64,000 nucleotides of DNA. Source: Phytoamicus setariae (lineage in GTDB: Bacteria; Pseudomonadota; Alphaproteobacteria; Rhizobiales; Rhizobiaceae). The stretch is from positions 372,001-436,000 of the forward strand of contig NZ_JAEQNC010000004.1 in NCBI RefSeq assembly GCF_016722925.1. The letters are read 5' to 3'. Below are positions 38,134 through 48,356 of this stretch, piece after piece. A program made the translations under genes and the position numbers. How positions within the stretch are numbered: the first letter of the stretch is position 1; every line of letters begins with the position of its first letter. The notes under the pieces are model-generated. The model had not been told where the DNA came from, ran no database searches, and was given only the letters and a program-made list of their open reading frames with translations.

Positions 38134-39522
38134 TTAGGAAGCAAAGCCGACGCCGATGCGATCGAGCGCGCGCAACATCGGGGAACGCCGGCCGGTCTCA
38201 TCCTCGCGAGCAAGATCGCGTTGGGTCCACCGGACGGCAATGTCGCAGAATGGCTCCGGTGGGAAGGGCACAGGACGGCTGCGCAACATCCGCAATTCCG
38301 TCCGCTCGGTACGCTTTCCCTCAAGAAGATCGAGCATCGCCAATGCCGCGAAACGCGAGGCCGATACGCCTTGGCCGGTGAAGCCGAGCGCATAGGCAAG
38401 ATGGCCAGCGTACGCGGTTCCGGCAAAAAACGTCGTGCGTGCTGACGTGTCGATAATGCCGCCCCAGCGATGGTCGAACCGTACCCCTGCGAGCGCCGGG
38501 AATGCCGCCGAAAAGTTGGCCTCGAGTGTCGCAAAGCTTTTCGCGCGATCCAGCAGTTCAGGGTCTCGGCGTCCGCCGCGATGATAGATTGCATCAAACC
38601 CGCCCCAAAGAATCCGGTTGTCTGCCGTTTTCCGGGAGTAATGGAACTGATTTCCGCAGTCTGCCACGCCGTAATTGCCACTCCATCCGATGGATCGGAA
38701 CTGTTCGTCGGACAACGGCTCGGTCACGAGCGAATAATCGAACACGGGAAGAATGGTCGGGCGCAGACGGCGCAGCAGCGGAATATCGGCATTCGTTGCC
38801 AAAGCCACTTTGGGCGCCTTCAATATCGCGTCAGGAGTGCCAAGATAGATGTGGTCGTTCCGTCGCGAGATCGAGGTCACTCTCGAGTTTTCGTGGATTG
38901 CAACTCCGGCGGCAAGGCAGGCCGCGCGAAGGCCGGAAACGAGTTTTCCAGGGTGAACAAGTGCATAATTCGGTTCGAAAAGGCCAGCGACATAGAGCGG
39001 GCTGTCCAGTCGCTCCGCGAGATCGCGCCCCGCCAAAAGCTGCGCATCGATGCCGAAGGAGCCATAGAGCTCCTTCATTGCCCGGAGGGAATCGACCTGC
39101 CACGGCTTCGCCGCCACGTTCAGCTTGCCGGAACGCTGGAACTCGGCGTCAATGCCGTAAGTGCCGAGATCGGCTTCAAGCGCGTCAAGGTTCTGCCGGC
39201 CCAGACGAACGAGGGTTTCGGCCTCCCCCGGCCATCGTGCGACCGCATTGGCTACACCATGCGAAATGCTCGGCGCGCAGAATCCACCGTTGCGGCCGCT
39301 GGCAGCCTCGCCGCAACATGCGGCCTCGATCACCACGATTTGCGCATCAGGCCAGCGCTCTCGTGCCTTCAACGCGCTCCAGAGCCCTACGAACCCGCCG
39401 CCGACAATGGCGATGTCGGCAGATGTGTCCTGCGCCAGCGGCGGGCAAATGGTCTGCTCGGGCAGTCCCTGCCGCCAAACCGGAAAGCGAAACGCGTCAT
39501 CAAAGTGGGATTGGCCAGACAT
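38134..39522 (-). CDS. FAD-dependent amine oxidoreductase (DAO family, PuuB-like)
   Basis: 462 residues. FAD-binding IAIVGGGFVGLWSALKARE near residue 30, and the C-terminal substrate/flavin segment GVRFDHRWGGIIDTSARTTF then YALGFTGQGVSAS, as in gamma-glutamylputrescine and related oxidoreductases. Two adjacent ATGs (39525 and 39522) follow AAGGA; I choose the second for spacing. With the aldehyde dehydrogenase and Pot-type transporter it suggests oxidation of an imported amine to an aldehyde and then an acid. Confidence 0.88.
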   Translation of the reverse strand: MSGQSHFDDAFRFPVWRQGLPEQTICPPLAQDTSADIAIVGGGFVGLWSALKARERWPDAQIVVIEAACCGEAASGRNGGFCAPSISHGVANAVARWPGEAETLVRLGRQNLDALEADLGTYGIDAEFQRSGKLNVAAKPWQVDSLRAMKELYGSFGIDAQLLAGRDLAERLDSPLYVAGLFEPNYALVHPGKLVSGLRAACLAAGVAIHENSRVTSISRRNDHIYLGTPDAILKAPKVALATNADIPLLRRLRPTILPVFDYSLVTEPLSDEQFRSIGWSGNYGVADCGNQFHYSRKTADNRILWGGFDAIYHRGGRRDPELLDRAKSFATLEANFSAAFPALAGVRFDHRWGGIIDTSARTTFFAGTAYAGHLAYALGFTGQGVSASRFAALAMLDLLEGKRTERTELRMLRSRPVPFPPEPFCDIAVRWTQRDLAREDETGRRSPMLRALDRIGVGFAS

Positions 39523-39665
39523 CATATTTCCTTGGATACAGGCTGCGTAATTCAATGCCGGACATACCAGCCCCCTGCTCGGCTGAAATGTCAGGCGTCC
39601 CAATCCCATTGGTTCCGGTTCGTGCTACGCCCAATCCCACTTGCATGGCAATCCCGGTTTTCCGG

Positions 39666-41333
39666 TCACGCCTCCCAAGTCACCGCGCCTCCGCAAATCG
39701 TCATGCGCGCAGTCGCCTGCCCGAGTGCCTCCGGTTCCAGCGCCTCGATATCCATATCCATGAGCACGACGTCCGCGAGCATCCCGGGTCGAAGCCTGCC
39801 GAGCCGGTCTTCCGCAAATTGCGCATAGGCATTGCCGGCGGTGTAGGAATACAAGCTCTCTTCCAGGCTCTGCGATTGCGGTTCCCATGGGGCCGGCATC
39901 TCGACGGGCACGACTGCGGCCCGGATATTGCCCATGGCATCCACCGGCATGACGGGCCAATCCGTCGAGAATATCACCTTCGCGCCGCTGTCACGGAGCT
40001 GCTGACCGGCAAAAGCAAAAGGCTTCTGTTCCGGGTAAAGCAGACTGTTCAAGCCCTCCTTATCGAAGAAACCGCCAAACGGCGCATGACCGGGCTGAAG
40101 GGACGCGATGACATCAAGCTCTGCAAAACGCGGCAAATCATCAGGATGCAGCGTTTCGATATGCTCTATCCTGTGCCTGGAGTCGCGTGATCCGTTGGCT
40201 GAGCGGGCTGCCTCGAACCCGTCAAGGACCCGGCGCACAGCCAGATCGCCGATGGCATGCACTGCGATCTGGAAACCCAACGCATCAGCTCGAATGCAGG
40301 CCTCGTTGAACTCCTCTACCCCGAAGACCGCGTCGCCATGGTGAGTGGTTCCCGGGTAGGGGCGGACCATCAATGCCGTCCGGCTTTTGATTACCCCATC
40401 CAGGAACATCTTCACGCGGCGGCACCAGAGCATGTCATCGTTCCACCGGCGGCGCATCTCCTCCGCCTCCGCGAAGCGCTCGAGGCCGTCGGTGTTCTTG
40501 AAGTGGAACGGAACTTCGACGCGGCAGACAAGACGGCCCTCGGAGCGAAGCTCGTCCAGCAATTCAAGAGTATAGAAATTGCCGTCCATGTTATGCAGGC
40601 CGGTGATGCCGTGGCGGGCACAGTGTAGCAGCCCTTGAGCAAGGGCTTCCTTGTCTCGAGCCCGCTGTTCAAGCGTGGGCGTTGGAACCGGATCAGCCCC
40701 GGTGGTCATGCCGGCCAGTTCACGCCCGCCGAAACGTGTGCGCAGAAGGATAGCGGCGAATGCACTGGCTTCCCGCAACTCGCCTGTAGCCCTGCCATCC
40801 GCCGCCATCACGATTTCGGCGCCCTGGTCGACCGCTGCTCCATGAAGAATGCCGGCCAGTTCCAGCGCCGATGTGTTTGCCCAGACCGTATGATGGTCAG
40901 TTGAAATCATGGCGAAGGGTCGGTCAGGGGACACCAGATCGAGGTCTTGCCGCGTTGGGTGACGGTCGGGGCCGATTACCTGATAACTTGCCCCAACACC
41001 GAACAGGATTTCATCGTCGGGATACTGGATCGAATATGCGGAAACCAAATCACGCAGCTTTTCGATGCCGTATACCCCGGCGAGATCGAGATAGCCGAGT
41101 TCCGCCGCGCCGGCGAACAGGTGAACGTGACTGTCGATGAAGCCGGGCAGAATGGTCGCTCCCATTGCGTCGATGATGCGCGTATCTTCGGTGGCGAGTG
41201 CCCGCATATCGCTTGAACCGCCAACCGCCACGATCTTGTTGCCGGAGATTGCCACGGCTTGGGCGCGAGGCTGTTCAGGGTCGAACGTAATGGCTTTGCC
41301 GTTCAAAATTATCAAGTCGGGCCTTACGACCAT
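39666..41333 (-). CDS. amidohydrolase (YtcJ-like)
   Basis: 555 residues of the amidohydrolase-3 family: metal ligands in GFIDSHVHLFAG (about residue 65), HRIEHIETLHPDD and STDWPVMPVDAMGN late in the barrel. These metal-dependent enzymes hydrolyse amides, formamides or N-acyl compounds; the substrate is unknown. ATG 41333 (MVVRPDL) is preferred because GGAGC is six bases upstream; earlier in-frame ATGs exist up to 41366. Position between the transporter and oxidase genes suggests it deacylates the transported compound. Confidence 0.86.
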   Translation of the reverse strand: MVVRPDLIILNGKAITFDPEQPRAQAVAISGNKIVAVGGSSDMRALATEDTRIIDAMGATILPGFIDSHVHLFAGAAELGYLDLAGVYGIEKLRDLVSAYSIQYPDDEILFGVGASYQVIGPDRHPTRQDLDLVSPDRPFAMISTDHHTVWANTSALELAGILHGAAVDQGAEIVMAADGRATGELREASAFAAILLRTRFGGRELAGMTTGADPVPTPTLEQRARDKEALAQGLLHCARHGITGLHNMDGNFYTLELLDELRSEGRLVCRVEVPFHFKNTDGLERFAEAEEMRRRWNDDMLWCRRVKMFLDGVIKSRTALMVRPYPGTTHHGDAVFGVEEFNEACIRADALGFQIAVHAIGDLAVRRVLDGFEAARSANGSRDSRHRIEHIETLHPDDLPRFAELDVIASLQPGHAPFGGFFDKEGLNSLLYPEQKPFAFAGQQLRDSGAKVIFSTDWPVMPVDAMGNIRAAVVPVEMPAPWEPQSQSLEESLYSYTAGNAYAQFAEDRLGRLRPGMLADVVLMDMDIEALEPEALGQATARMTICGGAVTWEA

Positions 41334-41390
41334 TTCCAGCTCCATCATTCTTTGGGAGGGGCGCACCTTAGCGGTGCGCCGTTTTGGTAC

Positions 41391-42419
41391 TTACTGCTGA
41401 AGTTCTGTCCAGATCGCGCTGTAGAGGCGCATGATCTCGGGAGAGCATCCCTCTTCAACAAAGCCGGCGGACTTCACATCGTCGGGGATGGTAAGTTCAG
41501 GTGCGGAAACCATATCCTTGTCCATGAAAGCTTCAGATCCAACGATACCGTTGGAATAGCGGGTAAAATTCGAGTTCAGCGCAGCGTTTTCCGGCTTCAT
41601 GATGAAGTTCATGAAGAGCTTCGCATTTTCGACGTTCTGGGCATCGGCGAGAATGGCGAGATTGTCCATCCAGATCTTGAATCCGGATTTCGGAAGCGCA
41701 AACTTGACCTTGGGATTCGCCTGCCGGACACGCATGGAAGCGCCGTTGTAGAACAGAGCCGCGTCGTAATCGCCATTCGCGAAGCTCTCGATGGAGCCGT
41801 ATTCCATGGACCGCCAATGCGGCTTGGCCGCCACCAGCGCATCACGCACTTTCTTGAGAATGGCGGGATCCGACGTACATTGCTGGCCTCCCATCGCGAC
41901 GGCGACCATCGGCAACAATGTTCCCATATCCGGAACAACGTTGATCCTTCCGTCGAGTTCCTTCGGCGGATTGAGGATAATGTCCAGGGTGCCGATGTCG
42001 CCGTTATAGACGCCGGTGTTTACCGCAAGCCCGTTCGTACCCCAGTGCCACGGGACTGTGTAGTGCCGGCCCTTGTCGAAGTCGACGTCAACCCAGCGGG
42101 GGTCGACATTCCTGAAGTTTTCCATGCTGTTGGGCTCGGACTTCATCAGCAGCCCTTCGGCAATGTAGGCCTGCACGAAGCCGCCGGAAGGCACGACGAC
42201 GTCAAATCCATGCCCGCCGGCCTTGATCTTGGCCAATGCGCCTTCATTGCTGTCGTAGTCGGTCATCGTGACCTTGACGTCAAACTGCTTTTCGAATTTC
42301 TCGATCAGCTTGGGATTGGTGTAGTTGCCCCAGTTGTAGATATTGAGCACGCCTTCGGCATGAACCGGAGTGAAACAGGTTGCCGTCATCACGAGGGCCG
42401 ACATCAGTGCTAGTCTCAT
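41391..42419 (-). CDS. polyamine-type ABC substrate-binding protein (PotD/PotF-like)
   Basis: 342 residues with a Sec signal peptide (cleavage after VHA, about residue 21) and the PotD/F opening VLNIYNWGNYTNPKLIEKFE (20 residues quoted). Middle segment FDVVVPSGGFVQAYIAEGLL. Periplasmic receptor for the permeases and ATPase encoded upstream in the same operon. Ligand probably a polyamine or a related amino acid derivative. Confidence 0.9.
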   Translation of the reverse strand: MRLALMSALVMTATCFTPVHAEGVLNIYNWGNYTNPKLIEKFEKQFDVKVTMTDYDSNEGALAKIKAGGHGFDVVVPSGGFVQAYIAEGLLMKSEPNSMENFRNVDPRWVDVDFDKGRHYTVPWHWGTNGLAVNTGVYNGDIGTLDIILNPPKELDGRINVVPDMGTLLPMVAVAMGGQQCTSDPAILKKVRDALVAAKPHWRSMEYGSIESFANGDYDAALFYNGASMRVRQANPKVKFALPKSGFKIWMDNLAILADAQNVENAKLFMNFIMKPENAALNSNFTRYSNGIVGSEAFMDKDMVSAPELTIPDDVKSAGFVEEGCSPEIMRLYSAIWTELQQ

Positions 42420-42443
42420 TTTCGTATCTCCTCTGTTGGTCGT

Positions 42444-43250
42444 TTATTCTTCTGTGGGTTTTCGGCTCAGGAAAAAAACCGCCAGAACCATGAGCACGGA
42501 GAGCGCAAGCAGCGCCGTGGCGATGGCGTTGATTTCGGGCGTGATGATCCGGCGGATCTGCCCGAGCATGTAGGTGGGCAGCGTGTCCTGCCCAGCCGAC
42601 TTGAGGAATTCTGTTATGATCACGTCATCAAGGGAGATGACGAACGCCAGCATCGCACCGGACAGAACGCCCGGATAAAGGAGCGGCAGCGTTACGTGGA
42701 AAAACACTTTCGCAGGCGGAGCGTAAAGATCTGCGGCGGCCTGTTCGAGCGACAGATCCATACCCTGAAGACGCGCACGGATCGGAAGATAGGCGAACGG
42801 AATGCAAAAGGCGGTGTGCGCGAGGATCAGGTAACCCATGCCGGTATATCCCGTCGCCTGCTTGATCATGGCAAAGAACACCAGCAACGCCACGGCAGTG
42901 ACGATCTCGGGAACCATCAAGGGTTGGTTGATCATGGCGGACATGAGGTTTTGGCCCCGCCAGGGAGTACCCCGCGTCGTCGCAAGCGCTGCAAGCACCG
43001 CGACAGTGGTCGAGATGACCGATGCAATGGCCGCCAGTTGCAGCGAGCGGAATGTAGCATCCTGAACGCGAACATTCGCCCAGGCCGTCGCATACCATTT
43101 CCAGGAAAACCCGGCCCAGATCGAAAGCGACTCGCTTGCATTGAACGAATAGACGCCGAGCACCAGAATGGGCAGGTAAAGCAAGATAAAACCGGTGATC
43201 GCAATTGTCGTAAAAGCGCCTTGCCGTTTGACGTCAAACGTTCTGCTCAT
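42444..43250 (-). CDS. polyamine-type ABC permease (PotC-like)
   Basis: 268 residues, six membrane segments and the family cytoplasmic loop LEQAAADLYAPPAKVFFHVTLP for contact with the ATPase (quoted part: EQAAADLYAPPAKVFFHV). It overlaps the PotB-like stop by ATGA (43247-43250). Confidence 0.92.
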   Translation of the reverse strand: MSRTFDVKRQGAFTTIAITGFILLYLPILVLGVYSFNASESLSIWAGFSWKWYATAWANVRVQDATFRSLQLAAIASVISTTVAVLAALATTRGTPWRGQNLMSAMINQPLMVPEIVTAVALLVFFAMIKQATGYTGMGYLILAHTAFCIPFAYLPIRARLQGMDLSLEQAAADLYAPPAKVFFHVTLPLLYPGVLSGAMLAFVISLDDVIITEFLKSAGQDTLPTYMLGQIRRIITPEINAIATALLALSVLMVLAVFFLSRKPTEE

Positions 43251-44143
43251 TTGCTGTCTCCGACATTGTTTGACGAGCGCGCGTGCAAGAAGAGGGCGAT
43301 AGCGACCACCACGACCAGGGTTATGGAAAGTGCTGCGCCGAGCGGCCAGTTCCGCACCTGGCCAAACTGCATCTCGATGAGATTGCCGAGCATCAGCTGC
43401 TTGCCGCCGCCGAGTACGCGGGGCGTCACGTAGGCCCCGAGACTGGGCACGAAAACGAGGATGATACCTGCGACGATCCCCGGTTTCACAATAGGAAGGA
43501 TCACCTTGGTGAGAACCTTTGAACGCGGCGCGTAGAGGTCGTAGGCGGCTTCGGCGATCCTGAAATCGAACCGTTCCATGGCCGAATAGATCGGCAGGAC
43601 CATCAGCGGCAGATAGACATAAACCATGCCGACCAACACCGCGAAGTCGGTGTAGAGCATCTGCAACGGCTTATCGACCAGACCGAGGCCGAGCAGGATC
43701 GAATTGACGGTGCCTTCGTTTCGAAACAGTTGCATGATCGCGAAGGTTCGAATGAGCAGGTTGGTCCAGAACGGGATCATCACCAGCAGCATCCAGACAT
43801 CGCGGGTCCTTCGCGGACGCGTAGCGATGAAATAGGCGATCGGGAAGCCGACGATCAGGGTCAGGATCGTCGTGACGATCGACAACGAGATGGAACGCCA
43901 GAAGATCATGAGATTGTCGGTGGCAAACCCGATTTCGCTGGTGAACATGTCGCGCTTGGCGACGACACGAACCCAGCCATCCGTCGAAAACTTCCAGACC
44001 ACGCCTCCGTAGTCGCCGGGTGTCAAAAACGAGTAGATCACCACGATGCCGAGTGGCAGGATTGCGGCGATAAGCAAGATGAATGTCGCGGGCGCGAGCA
44101 GCAAGGTACGTGTCCGCACGATATTCGTGGAAGAATTGCTCAT
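43247..44143 (-). CDS. polyamine-type ABC permease (PotB-like)
   Basis: 298 residues. Six membrane segments and the loop FRIAEAAYDLYAPRSKVLTK. It begins nine bases after the ATPase stop and is coupled to the PotC-like gene. Inner-membrane half of the importer. Confidence 0.92.
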   Translation of the reverse strand: MSNSSTNIVRTRTLLLAPATFILLIAAILPLGIVVIYSFLTPGDYGGVVWKFSTDGWVRVVAKRDMFTSEIGFATDNLMIFWRSISLSIVTTILTLIVGFPIAYFIATRPRRTRDVWMLLVMIPFWTNLLIRTFAIMQLFRNEGTVNSILLGLGLVDKPLQMLYTDFAVLVGMVYVYLPLMVLPIYSAMERFDFRIAEAAYDLYAPRSKVLTKVILPIVKPGIVAGIILVFVPSLGAYVTPRVLGGGKQLMLGNLIEMQFGQVRNWPLGAALSITLVVVVAIALFLHARSSNNVGDSK

Positions 44144-44152
44144 TGGATCGCC

Positions 44153-45229
44153 TCAGTCTTTCAGGAGAAATCCGGCGACATCGGGCACGGCGATGCCAAC
44201 GCGCCCGTCGACAACCATGCCGGTGGCAAGCTCAGGTCGCGCATTCTGCTGCCGGACGATGAAGAGCGCCTCGGTGTCGAGTACGACGTGGAAATGGGTA
44301 TCTGTGCCTGAATAGACGACCTGCCGCAGTTCACCTTGAAACACGCCGACTTCAGGAGCGCAGAGGGTTGCCTGTTCCGGCCGAACAACCAGTGTCGCCG
44401 CCCCTGAAGAGGCCGACATGTCAGCTCCCCTTGTCCGCACAATGGCCCCGGACGGAAGGCGCACCTGGATATCCTCCCCCACGGACCCGACAATCTCGAC
44501 CTTGAGGAAATTGGTTTCCCCGATGAAATCAGCCACGAACCGTTCGGTCGGGCGATTGTAGATCTCTTTCGGCGGGCCGATCTGGCGCACTGTTCCGTGA
44601 CTCATCACCGCGACCCGGTCGGACATCGTCAATGCCTCTTCCTGATCGTGGGTAACGAAGATGAATGTGATGCCGGTGTCCGCCTGCAGCCGCTTGAGTT
44701 CGAGTTGCATTTCCTTGCGCAGCTTGAGGTCCAGCGCCGAAAGAGGTTCGTCGAGCAGCAGAAGCTTGGGATGCGGCGCAAGCGCCCTGGCCAATGCCAC
44801 ACGTTGCTGTTGGCCTCCCGACAGCTGGCTGACCTGCCGGTCGGCAAGATCAGATAGTCGCACCAGATCGAGCATCCTGGCGACGGTTGCGTCGATTTCC
44901 GTTTTCGGCTTTCCAAGCATTGTCAGCCCGAAGCCGATATTCTTGGCGACGTTCATATGCGGAAAGAGGGCGTAGGACTGGAACACCGTGTTTACGGAGC
45001 GCCGGTGCGGCGGCAACGCGACAAGGCTTTCGCCATTGAGGCGGATGTCACCGTTCGTGGGGCTCTCAAAGCCTGCAATGGTCCTCAGGAGCGTGGTCTT
45101 GCCGCAACCCGACGGTCCGAGCAGCGTGAAGAATTCATTCTGCCTGATATCGATCGAAACCGAATCCAGGGCGCGGTAGCCGGTGGATTTCGGCCCGTAA
45201 ATCTTGCTGATTTTTTCAACTTCAATCAT
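44153..45229 (-). CDS. polyamine-type ABC ATPase (PotA-like)
   Basis: 358 residues. Walker [12 protein letters not shown], signature [16 protein letters not shown], Walker [14 protein letters not shown], switch VTHDQEEAL, then a C-terminal TOBE regulatory domain (about 270-350). The usual PotA start is ATG 45229 (MIEVEKI). No Shine-Dalgarno precedes it on the coding strand; the leader there reads GGATACCTCCTT, which resembles the 16S 3' end rather than its complement. An earlier in-frame start at 45334 would overlap the aldehyde dehydrogenase gene. Confidence 0.92.
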   Translation of the reverse strand: MIEVEKISKIYGPKSTGYRALDSVSIDIRQNEFFTLLGPSGCGKTTLLRTIAGFESPTNGDIRLNGESLVALPPHRRSVNTVFQSYALFPHMNVAKNIGFGLTMLGKPKTEIDATVARMLDLVRLSDLADRQVSQLSGGQQQRVALARALAPHPKLLLLDEPLSALDLKLRKEMQLELKRLQADTGITFIFVTHDQEEALTMSDRVAVMSHGTVRQIGPPKEIYNRPTERFVADFIGETNFLKVEIVGSVGEDIQVRLPSGAIVRTRGADMSASSGAATLVVRPEQATLCAPEVGVFQGELRQVVYSGTDTHFHVVLDTEALFIVRQQNARPELATGMVVDGRVGIAVPDVAGFLLKD

Positions 45230-45311
45230 CGAAGGAGGTATCCGGAAAAGGTCACAATGAGCGCGACGTCGTTCACTTGCGGCGCGGTGAAGGGAGAGAT
45301 ATCCGCGGACC

Positions 45312-46772
45312 TCATCCCCATGCGAGCGGCTCATCGAGCGGCGAATGGCGGATCATGATGTGCCGGCTCACCGTGTATTCGGCGATAACCTCCGCGCTCA
45401 TGTCCTTGCCGAAGCCACTGCCCTTGACGCCGCCGTGCGGCATCTCGGAGGTTATAGGCAGGTGGGAGTTGATCCACGTGACCCCGACATCCAGCTGGTG
45501 CGCGGTGCGAAGCGCGCGGCCCCCATCCATGCTCCAGACAGACGAAGCGAGGCCAAAGCGCGAATTATTCGCGAGGCGAATTGCCTCGTCATCGCCGCCA
45601 TCATAGGGGACCACGACGAGCACCGGACCGAAGATCTCGTCCTGAACGATCTCGCTGTCCTGGGCAGCGCCGGTCACCAGTGTCGGCGGATAGAAGTAAC
45701 GCTGCCCGTCCGGAATTCGTCCGCCGCCTGCGAGACGCGCGCCGGCAGCAACCGCCCGCTCGACGAAGCCATGCACTCGATCGCGATGCGACGGAGAAAT
45801 CAACGGACCGACTGTTGTCGCTGGGTCGAGGGGATCACCCACGACAAGCTTGTCCATTTCCGCGAGCGCAGCATCGACAAAGGCGTCGTGCAGATGGCGC
45901 GGCACATAGGCCCGGGTGGCGCTCGTGCAATCCTGACCGGTATTGTAGTTGGCCCCGAAAACAATCGCACTCGCGGCAGCGGCCAGATCTGCATCGTCGA
46001 GAAGCAAGGCGGGCGCCTTGCCGCCGAGCTCGAGATGCACCCGCTTCATGCTCTGGGCAGCCTGCTCCATCACCAGACGACCGGTTGTGCTGGAGCCGGT
46101 CACGCTCACCATGTCGACCGAACCATGTGAAGCAAGCATGCGGCCGGTATCGGCACCGCCTGTGACAACGTTGAACACGCCTGCGGGCAGACCAGCCTCG
46201 ATGGCAAGCTCCGCCAGTCGCAGCGTCGTGCTTGGTGTCTGTGGCGCCGCCTTGACGACGACTGCGTTGCCGCCGGCAATTGCCGGAACCGCTTTCCAGA
46301 TGCCCATGATCAGTGGAAAATTCCACGGCGCAATGCCGGCGACCACTCCCACTGGCCGGCGCGTCAATACCGACGTGAACCCCTTGGCGAAAACACCGGC
46401 GCCGGTTCCGTCAAGCGCCCGAAGAGCGCCGGCAAAATAGCGGATATTATCGGCAGCGGTGACGATTTCCCCGAAACGCATGAAGCTCACGGGCTTGCCG
46501 GTCTCCGCCACCTCCAACGCCGTCAATTCATCGGCATGCTCCTCCACGAGATCAGCAAGCTTGAGCAGGATCCGCGCTCGCTGTTTGGGTTCCGTGGCGG
46601 CCCATGCGGGTTGCGCCATTCGACAATCGAGAATGGCATTGGCCGCATCATCGGGCGTGGAAGGGATTATCCGCCGCGCAACCTCGCCCGTTGCCGGATT
46701 GAAGAGGTCGACAGGATCCGCGTTGGAGGCATGAAGGCGCCCATGAATGAACGTGCCGCAATTGATCGCCAT
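45312..46772 (-). CDS. aldehyde dehydrogenase (aminobutyraldehyde type)
   Basis: 486 residues, NAD(P)-dependent. Catalytic cysteine in [16 protein letters not shown] (about residue 288), catalytic glutamate in [12 protein letters not shown], and nucleotide-binding [10 protein letters not shown]. It is closest in style to gamma-aminobutyraldehyde / gamma-glutamyl-aminobutyraldehyde dehydrogenases. First gene of the eight-gene leftward amine operon; ATG 46772 (MAINCG) is taken, though the ribosome site is weak. It oxidises the aldehyde left by the FAD oxidase. Confidence 0.9.
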   Translation of the reverse strand: MAINCGTFIHGRLHASNADPVDLFNPATGEVARRIIPSTPDDAANAILDCRMAQPAWAATEPKQRARILLKLADLVEEHADELTALEVAETGKPVSFMRFGEIVTAADNIRYFAGALRALDGTGAGVFAKGFTSVLTRRPVGVVAGIAPWNFPLIMGIWKAVPAIAGGNAVVVKAAPQTPSTTLRLAELAIEAGLPAGVFNVVTGGADTGRMLASHGSVDMVSVTGSSTTGRLVMEQAAQSMKRVHLELGGKAPALLLDDADLAAAASAIVFGANYNTGQDCTSATRAYVPRHLHDAFVDAALAEMDKLVVGDPLDPATTVGPLISPSHRDRVHGFVERAVAAGARLAGGGRIPDGQRYFYPPTLVTGAAQDSEIVQDEIFGPVLVVVPYDGGDDEAIRLANNSRFGLASSVWSMDGGRALRTAHQLDVGVTWINSHLPITSEMPHGGVKGSGFGKDMSAEVIAEYTVSRHIMIRHSPLDEPLAWG

Positions 46773-47256
46773 GTGGGTGTTACAGCTTTCCGAAATGTGA
46801 GTGTAGGGGTTCACGAGAGCGGCGACTGATCCTCGCCACTGCATCACTGCTGGTACTCGAGGCGCTTTCTTTTGCGCCGGAAACGATGAGACGGGCGTTA
46901 CTGCCGGAGATGCGGATCGCTCAGGCTTGCGGCACTGATTTCGGCCAGAAAGCGGCAAAGCGCACGCGGCGCCAAAGGACTGGAGTGTCCAGGGCCGACA
47001 ATTGCAACTTGATAGTGATCAGGTGACATCTCTTAGAACTCCCAGCTGTTGACCGTCGGCCGGCGATTCGGCCCGCATTTTCCTGCGCATCCCTGCTCGC
47101 GGCTTCTTAGTGCTCGTTGGCACCTTGGTTCCGTCCTCGGTGGTTATAAATACACACCGAAACATAGCTGTCAACAATGTTGACATCTATGTTGATTGAC
47201 AGGCAATGTGAGCGCGCTAAACGGTAATCTGTAAATGTTAGGAACAGGATCTCAAC
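46773..47256. other. divergent regulatory region, amine operon and TetR gene
   Basis: 484 bases with no supported gene. The TetR-proximal half holds the 33-bp palindrome at 47161-47193; the rest shows no recognisable feature. It should carry the promoter of the eight-gene operon. Confidence 0.5.
47161..47193. promoter_or_regulatory. 33-bp near-perfect palindrome, probable TetR operator
   Basis: Left arm AACATAGCTGTCAACA (47161-47176), centre A, right arm TGTTGACATCTATGTT (47178-47193): 15 of 16 positions are complementary. The core TGTCAACA/TGTTGACA is perfect and includes a TTGACA that could be a -35 box. The site ends 63 bases before the TetR start codon, between that gene and the operon. 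A partial extra half-site TGTTGATTGACA follows. Confidence 0.75.
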
Positions 47257-47988
47257 ATGGCGAACACTCGGTCTCGCGCAACGTCCAACGAGACAGAAAC
47301 CGTTTCCCTCAGTGAGGAAACCATCGTCGAGTGCGCCCTCGGCCTTGCGCAGGACCTCGGGCTGCGGGGGCTGACGGTGCGGCGCATCGGCCAGGAGCTT
47401 GGCGCCGATCCCACGGCGTTCTATCGTTATTTTCGGGATAAGGACGAGCTTTTGCTCGCATGCATGGATCGAGTAATCGACCGGGCCTTCGATCGTTTCT
47501 TGAGCCAATCCAAGGGGCTAAGTGCGCCGCGTGATTGGCGTGAGATGATGCGCATCAGTGCACATGCCGTTTGGACAACGTCTCGCGAATATCCCGCCAT
47601 AACGGCGGCGTGCTTTTCACGCGTGACGGGTCGGGCTGCTGAACTGAGATGGGTGGAGTTCTACATCAACATCCTCTCGGGGCTTGGGCTCCGGCCAGAT
47701 GATGTCATACTCTGCTATCGCACCCTGGTTGACGCAGTTCTGTCTTTCTCCGCCCTTCGGGTGACGGTCGAAACCCTGCCGGAACCGGCAGCTAAAAAGA
47801 ATGTGTCTGCCTGGTCCGCGGTCTATGGCGCAGTCGATCCCGCAAAATACCCGATGATCTCCAGTCATTCCAAAGAGCTGCAATCCGTCAAGCCAGAAGC
47901 CATCTTCGAAGTCGTGATCGATTCAATCCTCGATAGAATTGAAACGATATCCAGGCCCGTGGCAAACTTGTCGGCTGAACCCAGATAG
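47257..47988 (+). CDS. TetR-family regulator of the amine operon
   Basis: 243 residues. The N-terminal helix-turn-helix is about 22-68 (LTVRRIGQELGADPTAFYRY), followed by a helical effector domain, including a TetR_C-type segment around AVWTTSREYPAITAAC. Start ATG 47257. Divergent to the aldehyde dehydrogenase gene, with the 33-bp palindrome in between, so it is the likely local repressor, released by the transported amine or its metabolite. Confidence 0.9.
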   Translation: MANTRSRATSNETETVSLSEETIVECALGLAQDLGLRGLTVRRIGQELGADPTAFYRYFRDKDELLLACMDRVIDRAFDRFLSQSKGLSAPRDWREMMRISAHAVWTTSREYPAITAACFSRVTGRAAELRWVEFYINILSGLGLRPDDVILCYRTLVDAVLSFSALRVTVETLPEPAAKKNVSAWSAVYGAVDPAKYPMISSHSKELQSVKPEAIFEVVIDSILDRIETISRPVANLSAEPR

Positions 47989-48356
47989 GGGTGAGGATGA
48001 ACCGAACCGCGGCAAGCAGTGCTGAGTGATGAGGAAGCGCGCGTCAGTATCACTAAATACCGTAGCCAGTATTGTCGGCGTCGCTGGCAAAGACATAAGC
48101 TATCGCCAGCCCTGCGTATGAGGAGGTTTGCGCAGCGAAGGACCCGAAGCGAGGAGGCGTGCACGTAACGCGCCCATCAAAATGCCTGACGTGGTTGGTT
48201 CACCAGGGGACTTGTGGTGCCTCACCGATCCACAAGTCGGTGGCGTATGCTATCCGTAGAAGGTTTGTCCGCCAGGCAAAAAAACAGTAATAGGTTCATC
48301 TTTCTGGCGTGAAATTCGGTGTGGATTCTTCGAGAAAACTCCAGGCTGGGAGATAA
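47989..48356. other. gene-free stretch between TetR and LysR genes
   Basis: 368 bases. A 30-codon frame around 48030-48120 has no ribosome site and unlikely composition. The right end should hold the LysR promoter. Nothing else recognised. Confidence 0.4.

Noticed and set aside
38502-40190. 562-codon plus-strand frame over the oxidase and amidohydrolase genes
   Set aside because: Arg/Pro/Ser-rich shadow frame opposite two motif-complete genes.
48030-48122. 30-codon frame between TetR and LysR
   Set aside because: No ribosome site, no hydrophobic or charged pattern, and no neighbours that suggest a peptide.
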